A stretch of 64,000 nucleotides of DNA from positions 27,043 through 91,042 of the forward strand of contig SFEL01000011.1 of NCBI GenBank assembly GCA_004557245.1. Reading direction: 5' to 3'. The DNA comes from Clostridiales bacterium. GTDB taxonomy: Bacteria > Bacillota > Clostridia > Christensenellales > CAG-138. A program made the position numbers and the translations under genes. This document shows positions 59,193 through 64,000 of the stretch, one piece after another. How positions within the stretch are numbered: the stretch's first letter is position 1; every line of letters starts with the position of its first letter. The notes beneath the pieces are model-generated. The model had not been told where the DNA came from, did not search any database, and was given only the letters and a program-made list of their open reading frames with translations.

Positions 59193-60000
59193 GAAATTTG
59201 AGGGCTGGTACTATAAGCACCAGCTGCACGACGACGTTATCGCCTTTATCCCCGGAAGGGCGGAAAGCGGCGCGTTCATACAGATGATATATTCGGATGG
59301 CTCCCGCCAGTTTGATATGCCGGAGCCTTCGGTAAGAGGCGACACGATCCGCATGGGCGGCTGCCTGTTTTCACCCCGCGGCTGCAAAATTGACCTGCCC
59401 GGCGTCAGCGGCGAAATCCTTTACGGGAAAAATACTCCTCTGCACTCAGACATTATGGGGCCGTTTCGTTTCATGCCCATGGAATGCCGCCACGGTGTGG
59501 TCAGCATGGCGCATACACTAAGCGGTGGCCTGACCGTAGATGGAGTGTATCACAGCTTTGACGGCGGCATAGGATACATAGAAAAGGACAGCGGCACATC
59601 CTTTCCAAGCTCGTACCAATGGCTGCAATGCAATGATTTTGCAGAACCATGCTCCATAATGGCCTCTATTGCCCATATTCCTTTTTGTGGCAGCAGCTTT
59701 ACCGGCTTTATTTGCGCCATAGTCCGAGAGGGCCGTGAGTACCGCTTTGCTACCTATAACGGTGCGCGTATACTGGCAGCCGACGAAGCACATATCCGCC
59801 TGTCTCTGAAAAGGCTTCTGCTTGAGATCGATGTTACACCGTCCCATAGCTTCCATCCTCTTCAGGCGCCGGTGTGCGGCCGCATGACAGGAACCGTACG
59901 TGAGAGCACTAACGCCAAAATCAACATGCGCCTATGGGAAGGGGGAAAGCGGGTGTGCGATCTGCGCAGCAGCTGCGCGGCATATGAATATGTCCGCTGA
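59182..60000 (+). CDS. Tocopherol cyclase-like family protein
   Basis: 272 residues. FEGWYYKHQ (5-13), GPFRFMPMECRHGVVSM near 95, GGIGYIEKDSGTSFPSSYQWLQCN near 128-151 and a C-terminal beta-rich part match the bacterial relatives of plant tocopherol cyclase (a lipocalin-like double domain). Bacterial members have no known substrate. It overlaps the FAD/Rieske gene, so the two are co-translated and likely act on the same compound. Confidence 0.8.
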   Translation: MLNRKFEGWYYKHQLHDDVIAFIPGRAESGAFIQMIYSDGSRQFDMPEPSVRGDTIRMGGCLFSPRGCKIDLPGVSGEILYGKNTPLHSDIMGPFRFMPMECRHGVVSMAHTLSGGLTVDGVYHSFDGGIGYIEKDSGTSFPSSYQWLQCNDFAEPCSIMASIAHIPFCGSSFTGFICAIVREGREYRFATYNGARILAADEAHIRLSLKRLLLEIDVTPSHSFHPLQAPVCGRMTGTVRESTNAKINMRLWEGGKRVCDLRSSCAAYEYVR

Positions 60001-60063
60001 ACGTTTGGTTATGCTTGCAGCGGATTTGAATATTTGCATATATATGAAAGGTGGTAAGGAATA

Positions 60064-62016
60064 TTGAGCAACCATTTGAAGGGACAAACCAGCCCCTATC
60101 TTCTTCAGCACGCCGAAAATCCGGTAGAATGGTATCCCTGGTGTGAGGAGGCCTTTGAGCGCGCCAAAAGAGAAGACAAGCCGGTCTTTCTCAGCATAGG
60201 ATACAGCACTTGCCACTGGTGCCACGTTATGGCGAGGGAAAGCTTTGAAAATCCGGAAATTGCCGATATTTTGAACCGGCATTATATTTCGGTCAAGGTC
60301 GACAAGGAGGAGCGGCCGGATATCGACAGCATTTACATGGCCGTATGTCAGGCCTTTACCGGCAGCGGCGGGTGGCCCACCAGTATTTTTATGACCGCTG
60401 AACAGAAGCCTTTTTTTGCCGGAACCTACTTTCCGCCAACGTCCCGTTGGGGTTCCGTTGGATTGAAGGAGCTTTTGTTGGCCATAAACGACAAATGGAA
60501 GTACGACCGCGGTTCCCTGCTGAAAGCGGCAGACAAAATAATATCTGCCGTTGGATCCGTTGGCGGCGCCGCCGTTCAAGGTGACGAAAGCCTGATCCAA
60601 CGTGCGATGGAAACCTACCGGCAAAGCTTTGATGAAAAATACGGCGGCTTCGGGGAGCCTCCTAAATTTCCCATGCCCCATAACCTGCTGTTCCTTTTGC
60701 AGGAATATGACAGGCACGGTAACGAAAAGGCGCTTAAAATGGCGGAAAAGACCCTGCGGCAAATGTATCTCGGCGGCCTGTTCGACCATATAGGCTATGG
60801 TTTCTGCCGCTATTCCACAGACAGGTTTTTCCTTGTCCCGCACTTTGAAAAGATGCTCTACGACAACGCTCTGCTTATAATGGCTTATTGCAGGGCATTT
60901 GAGATTACGAAAAAGCCATTTTACAAAAGCGTTGCAGAAAAGACTGCCGCCTATATCTTAAACGAGATGACCTCGCCTGACGGCGGGTTTTACAGCGCGC
61001 AGGATGCGGACAGCGATGGAGCGGAAGGAAAGTACTATGTCTTTGATTCGCGTGAGATCGAAAAGGTATTGGGCAAAGAAACCGGGGCGGGATTCTGCAA
61101 ATATTACGGCATAACGCAGCAGGGCAATTTTCAGGGAAAAAGTATTCCCAATCTGCTGAATACCCATGAGCCGGACGATCGCTTCGATATGCTTTTACCG
61201 GATATATATCAATACCGCAAGGGCCGCGCCAGACTGCATACCGACGACAAGATCCTTACCTCGTGGAACAGTCTGGCCATCGCCGCGTTCTGCTCCCTGT
61301 ACAGGATAAGCCGCAACGGCCAATATCTGCACGCGGCAGAGGCAGCCAATGACTTTATTCAGAACAACCTATGTCACGGCGATACGCTCTTCGTCAGTTT
61401 CCGCAATGGCAAAAGCAGCGTTAAGGGCTTTCTTGATGATTATGCCAGTTATATTTTCGCCCTGATCGCGCTGTATAAGGTCACGCTGGACCGCGGTTTT
61501 TTATGTCGTGCCGGGCAGATGGCGGATAAGGCGGCGGCCGATTTCTTTGACTATGAAGGCGGCGGATTTTACCTTTACGGCAGAGAAAACGAGCAGCTCA
61601 TCATACGACCGCAAGAATACTATGACGGAGCTATTCCCAGCGGGAACTCGCTTATGGCATATAACCTTACACAGCTGAAGTACCTCATACCGGATGATAC
61701 CCGCGACAGTATCCTGCGACGGCAAATGGATCGCATGTCAGGCGAAGCGAGCTCATACCCGGCGGGATATGCGATGTTCCTGTGCGCTTTATCATATTAC
61801 CTTGATCCGCCGGCCACAGTGACGGTTGTAAGGGGTGAGGACTATTGCGGCGATCTGCCCTTTGTCGTCTCTCCTGATTCAATAGTCAGGATAATCGATA
61901 CTCCTTCGGAAGAATACCGGCTGTTAAACGGGAAAACAACATTTTATGTTTGCGAAGGCCATGCCTGCCATCCTCCCGTCAATAAAGAGCAGTTTTATGC
62001 CGCTCGACAATTGTAG
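60064..62016 (+). CDS. YyaL-type thioredoxin-domain protein (DUF255, SSP411 family)
   Basis: 650 residues. An N-terminal thioredoxin-like domain, [17 protein letters not shown] (10-26) and [15 protein letters not shown] with Cys50 and Cys53, is followed by an (alpha/alpha)6 barrel related to N-acylglucosamine epimerase and glycosidases ([15 protein letters not shown] near 238, [10 protein letters not shown] near 262). The function of this widespread family is unknown. It starts at TTG 60064, with GGTGGTAAGGA just before; there is no in-frame ATG nearby. Full family length. Confidence 0.88.
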   Translation: MSNHLKGQTSPYLLQHAENPVEWYPWCEEAFERAKREDKPVFLSIGYSTCHWCHVMARESFENPEIADILNRHYISVKVDKEERPDIDSIYMAVCQAFTGSGGWPTSIFMTAEQKPFFAGTYFPPTSRWGSVGLKELLLAINDKWKYDRGSLLKAADKIISAVGSVGGAAVQGDESLIQRAMETYRQSFDEKYGGFGEPPKFPMPHNLLFLLQEYDRHGNEKALKMAEKTLRQMYLGGLFDHIGYGFCRYSTDRFFLVPHFEKMLYDNALLIMAYCRAFEITKKPFYKSVAEKTAAYILNEMTSPDGGFYSAQDADSDGAEGKYYVFDSREIEKVLGKETGAGFCKYYGITQQGNFQGKSIPNLLNTHEPDDRFDMLLPDIYQYRKGRARLHTDDKILTSWNSLAIAAFCSLYRISRNGQYLHAAEAANDFIQNNLCHGDTLFVSFRNGKSSVKGFLDDYASYIFALIALYKVTLDRGFLCRAGQMADKAAADFFDYEGGGFYLYGRENEQLIIRPQEYYDGAIPSGNSLMAYNLTQLKYLIPDDTRDSILRRQMDRMSGEASSYPAGYAMFLCALSYYLDPPATVTVVRGEDYCGDLPFVVSPDSIVRIIDTPSEEYRLLNGKTTFYVCEGHACHPPVNKEQFYAARQL

Positions 62017-62053
62017 TCCTACACGGAAGTATGGGGTTTTTTAATTTTTACGG

Positions 62054-62083
62054 TTGCGCGCGGGGCGGGAGCTGTGGTATACT
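62054..62083 (+). promoter_or_regulatory. Promoter of rpsB-tsf
   Basis: TTGCGC (62054-62059), 18 bp, TATACT (62078-62083), predicting a start near 62090. Confidence 0.65.
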
Positions 62084-62089
62084 GACAAC

Positions 62090-62215
62090 CGTATGGATAT
62101 GCGAATGGAACGCATATATCACACACCCGGATGGACCGGCGGTTCGTGCCTGTGACATGGGTTGCCCGCACGGGAAGAAGTCCGGGGAGGAATAAATAAC
62201 GAGGAGGATCATAAA
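62090..62215 (+). promoter_or_regulatory. Structured 5' leader of rpsB
   Basis: The leader of about 125 nt is GC-rich. CCCGGA near 62131 can pair with TCCGGGG near 62183, enclosing a smaller GTGC/GCAC helix. This looks like a protein-binding leader of the kind used for ribosomal protein autoregulation, but I cannot assign it to a known family. No terminator is present. Confidence 0.45.
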
Positions 62216-62950
62216 ATGTCAGTTATTTCCATGAAACAGCTTCTTGAAGCAGGCGTACACTTTGGTCATCAGACCCGCCGTTGGAACCCCAAGATGAAGG
62301 AATACATCTTCACCGAGCGCAACGGCATCTACATCATCGACCTTCAGAAGACCGTTAAGAAGGCTGAGGAAGCCTATAACTTCGTCCGCAGCGTTGCTGA
62401 GGCGGGCGACAGCGTTCTGTTTGTCGGCACCAAGAAGCAGGCTCAGGAATCCATTGAGCAGGAAGCTAAGCGCTGCGAGATGTTCTATGTAAACCAGCGC
62501 TGGCTGGGCGGCATGCTCACCAACTTCAAGACTATCCAGACCCGTATAGCAAAGCTCCGCAAGATCGAGAAGATGGAAGCGGACGGCGACTTCGCGTATC
62601 TCCCCAAGAAGGAAGTCATCAAGCTCAAGGCCGAGCAGGAAAAGCTGGAAAAGAACCTTTCCGGCATAAAGGATATGAAGAAGCTCCCCGGCGCCATGTT
62701 CGTAGTTGACCCGCGCAAGGAGCACATCGCCGTCATGGAAGCCCGCGCTCTGGGTATCCCCGTAGTGGCTATCGTTGATACCAACTGCGACCCCGACGAG
62801 GTGGATTACGCTATCCCCGGCAACGACGACGCTATCCGCGCGGTCAAGCTCATCGCCTCCAAGATGGCTGACGCCGTACTGGAAGGCCGTCAGGGAGAGC
62901 AGATGATAGACGCAGCAGCCGAAGAAGAGGCCGCTGGCGACGATTTTTAA
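62216..62950 (+). CDS. rpsB: 30S ribosomal protein S2
   Basis: 244 residues from ATG 62216 (GAGGAGG upstream). [22 protein letters not shown] at the start, [14 protein letters not shown] near 96 and [28 protein letters not shown] near 180 are the universal S2 signatures. The upstream in-frame codons belong to the leader. Codon use is strongly biased to ATC and CGC, as expected for high expression. In operon with tsf. Confidence 0.97.
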   Translation: MSVISMKQLLEAGVHFGHQTRRWNPKMKEYIFTERNGIYIIDLQKTVKKAEEAYNFVRSVAEAGDSVLFVGTKKQAQESIEQEAKRCEMFYVNQRWLGGMLTNFKTIQTRIAKLRKIEKMEADGDFAYLPKKEVIKLKAEQEKLEKNLSGIKDMKKLPGAMFVVDPRKEHIAVMEARALGIPVVAIVDTNCDPDEVDYAIPGNDDAIRAVKLIASKMADAVLEGRQGEQMIDAAAEEEAAGDDF

Positions 62951-62986
62951 TCTTAAACGATACTTTTAACAGGAGGTCAAGCATAT

Positions 62987-63877
62987 ATGTTTACCGCTAA
63001 AGACGTAATGGCTCTGCGCGAAATGAGCGGCGCCGGCATGATGGATTGCAAGAAGGCCCTCACCGCCTGCGAAGGCGATATGGACAAGGCAATGGATTAT
63101 CTTCGCGAGAAGAGCCTTGCTGCTTCCGCAAAGAAGGCTGCCCGTATAGCTGCTGAAGGTATTGTAAGCAGCTACGTTACCGATGACCACAAGGTCGGCG
63201 CTATCGTAGAGGTCAACTGCGAGACCGACTTCGTCGCCAAGACCGACGACTTCAAGGCTCTGGTAAATGACGTTGCCAAGCTGGTAGTTGAAAAGAACCC
63301 CGCCGATATAGACGCATTGATGGCTCTGGACTGCGGCGACGGCACCGTTGCCGAGATGGTCACCCGCGCAGTTGCCAAGATCGGTGAAAAGATAACCGTT
63401 CGTCGCTTTGCCCGCATGGAGAGCCAGCTGGTAGATACCTATATCCACCTGGGCGGTAAGATCGGCGTTATCGTAGCCGCCAAGACGGCGGATGCCGAGA
63501 AGGCCAAGCCCGCCGTACACGATGTAGCAATGCACATTGCTGCTGCAAGGCCCAACGTGCTTCATCGTGACGAAGTGAACCCTGCCGATTTGGAGAAGGA
63601 GCGCGAGATACTGCGCGCCCAGGCTCTGAACGACCCCAAGCCCAAGCCCGCAAACATCATCGAGAAGATGGTAGAAGGCCGTATCGCCAAGTACTACAAG
63701 GAAGTTTGCCTGCTTGAGCAGCCCTTCGTAAAGAATCCCGATCAGAGCATCGAGCAGATGCTCAAAGATCACGGCGATGTAGAGCTTACAGCGTTCGTCC
63801 GCTTTGAGATGGGTGAAGGCCTCCAGAAGCGCCAGGATAACTTTGCTGAGGAAGTTATGGGCCAGATTAAGAAGTAA
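62987..63877 (+). CDS. tsf: Elongation factor Ts
   Basis: 296 residues. VMALREMSGAGMMDCKKALTAC (5-26) and VGAIVEVNCETDFVAKTDDF near 69-88 are the hallmark EF-Ts motifs; the dimerisation domain and a C-terminal helix follow. It recycles EF-Tu by nucleotide exchange. AGGAGG precedes ATG 62987. Second gene of the operon, 36 bp after rpsB. Confidence 0.97.
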   Translation: MFTAKDVMALREMSGAGMMDCKKALTACEGDMDKAMDYLREKSLAASAKKAARIAAEGIVSSYVTDDHKVGAIVEVNCETDFVAKTDDFKALVNDVAKLVVEKNPADIDALMALDCGDGTVAEMVTRAVAKIGEKITVRRFARMESQLVDTYIHLGGKIGVIVAAKTADAEKAKPAVHDVAMHIAAARPNVLHRDEVNPADLEKEREILRAQALNDPKPKPANIIEKMVEGRIAKYYKEVCLLEQPFVKNPDQSIEQMLKDHGDVELTAFVRFEMGEGLQKRQDNFAEEVMGQIKK

Positions 63878-63950
63878 AACCTGATTTTAAAAGGAACACC
63901 CTTTGAAGTGAACCCCGAAGATTAGACAAAAAAGAATATTAAGTTGTTAT

Positions 63951-63990
63951 GGAATGAGTTCGGTATTGTACCGGGCTCATTCCTTTCAGT
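63951..63990 (+). terminator. Terminator of rpsB-tsf
   Basis: GGAATGAG (63951-63958) pairs with CTCATTCC (63976-63983), with an inner GGTA/TACC helix, then TTTC. Confidence 0.8.
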
Positions 63991-64000
63991 TTCATTGATA

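Noticed and set aside
1..64000. tRNA, rRNA, CRISPR arrays and insertion sequences
   Set aside because: None recognised on either strand by eye; faint tRNA-like arms were not sufficient to report.

Overview
The window is chromosomal DNA from a spore-forming anaerobic Firmicute of class Clostridia. Supporting signs are a cotJABC spore-coat operon, the trio ireB-ruvX-DUF1292, an Rrf2-nifS-nifU operon, a T-box leader, lipoprotein-rich ABC importers and a selenium-metabolism gene set. Base composition is moderately GC-rich. Most genes use ATA heavily for isoleucine, while rpsB, tsf and several binding-protein genes prefer ATC. I would guess an Oscillospiraceae- or Christensenellaceae-like gut organism, but the family cannot be fixed from sequence alone.

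Layout. 1-7.8 kb: end of a Tim44-like protein, the oxidative TCA branch (icd and acn divergent from citrate synthase) and a PcrA/UvrD helicase. 8-11 kb: a lipoprotein and a large secreted surface protein, each behind a hairpin-containing leader. 11-14.2 kb: an aromatic amino acid ABC importer under a tryptophan (UGG) T-box. 14.3-18 kb: YccF, lipid kinase, dipeptidase and MATE genes. 18.3-29.3 kb: a long sugar/aldonate catabolic operon (ABC importer, DUF624 protein, two dehydrogenases, PfkB kinase, 6-phosphogluconate dehydrogenase, LarA-like racemase/epimerase) followed by a GntR regulator. 29.3-35 kb: a two-gene operon resembling sphingoid-base synthesis, small regulators and peptidase T. 35.2-38.3 kb: a second paralogous aromatic amino acid importer, this one behind a tyrosine-rich leader peptide with a complete attenuator. 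38.5-39.3 kb: a CPBP protease. 39.5-51.5 kb: cotJABC, with cotJC split in two by a 10.87-kb element. 51.8-57.4 kb: a membrane-anchored protein, the Rrf2-nifS-nifU operon and ireB-ruvX-DUF1292. 57.9-62 kb: a redox island with different codon use. 62-64 kb: rpsB-tsf.

Two findings stand out. First, the spore-coat gene cotJC is interrupted after codon 135 by a skin-like element. Its N-terminal half is at 50991-50585 and its C-terminal half at 39717-39514. The element carries a large serine recombinase beside one end, 8-bp direct core repeats at both ends and 18-bp inverted arms that would form a near-palindromic attP. Joining the halves at the core restores a 202-residue CotJC in frame. The cargo is a selenium-metabolism operon (LysR, YedF, class-V aminotransferase, DUF3343), a double-cubane-type reductase with a second DUF3343 protein, a Pst-type importer and a HAD phosphatase. 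A 36-codon gene is translationally coupled to the recombinase.

Second, two paralogous importers of the same ABC family use two different attenuation mechanisms: a T-box reading UGG, and a ribosome-stalling leader peptide with five Tyr codons and mutually exclusive antiterminator and terminator pairings that can be traced base by base.
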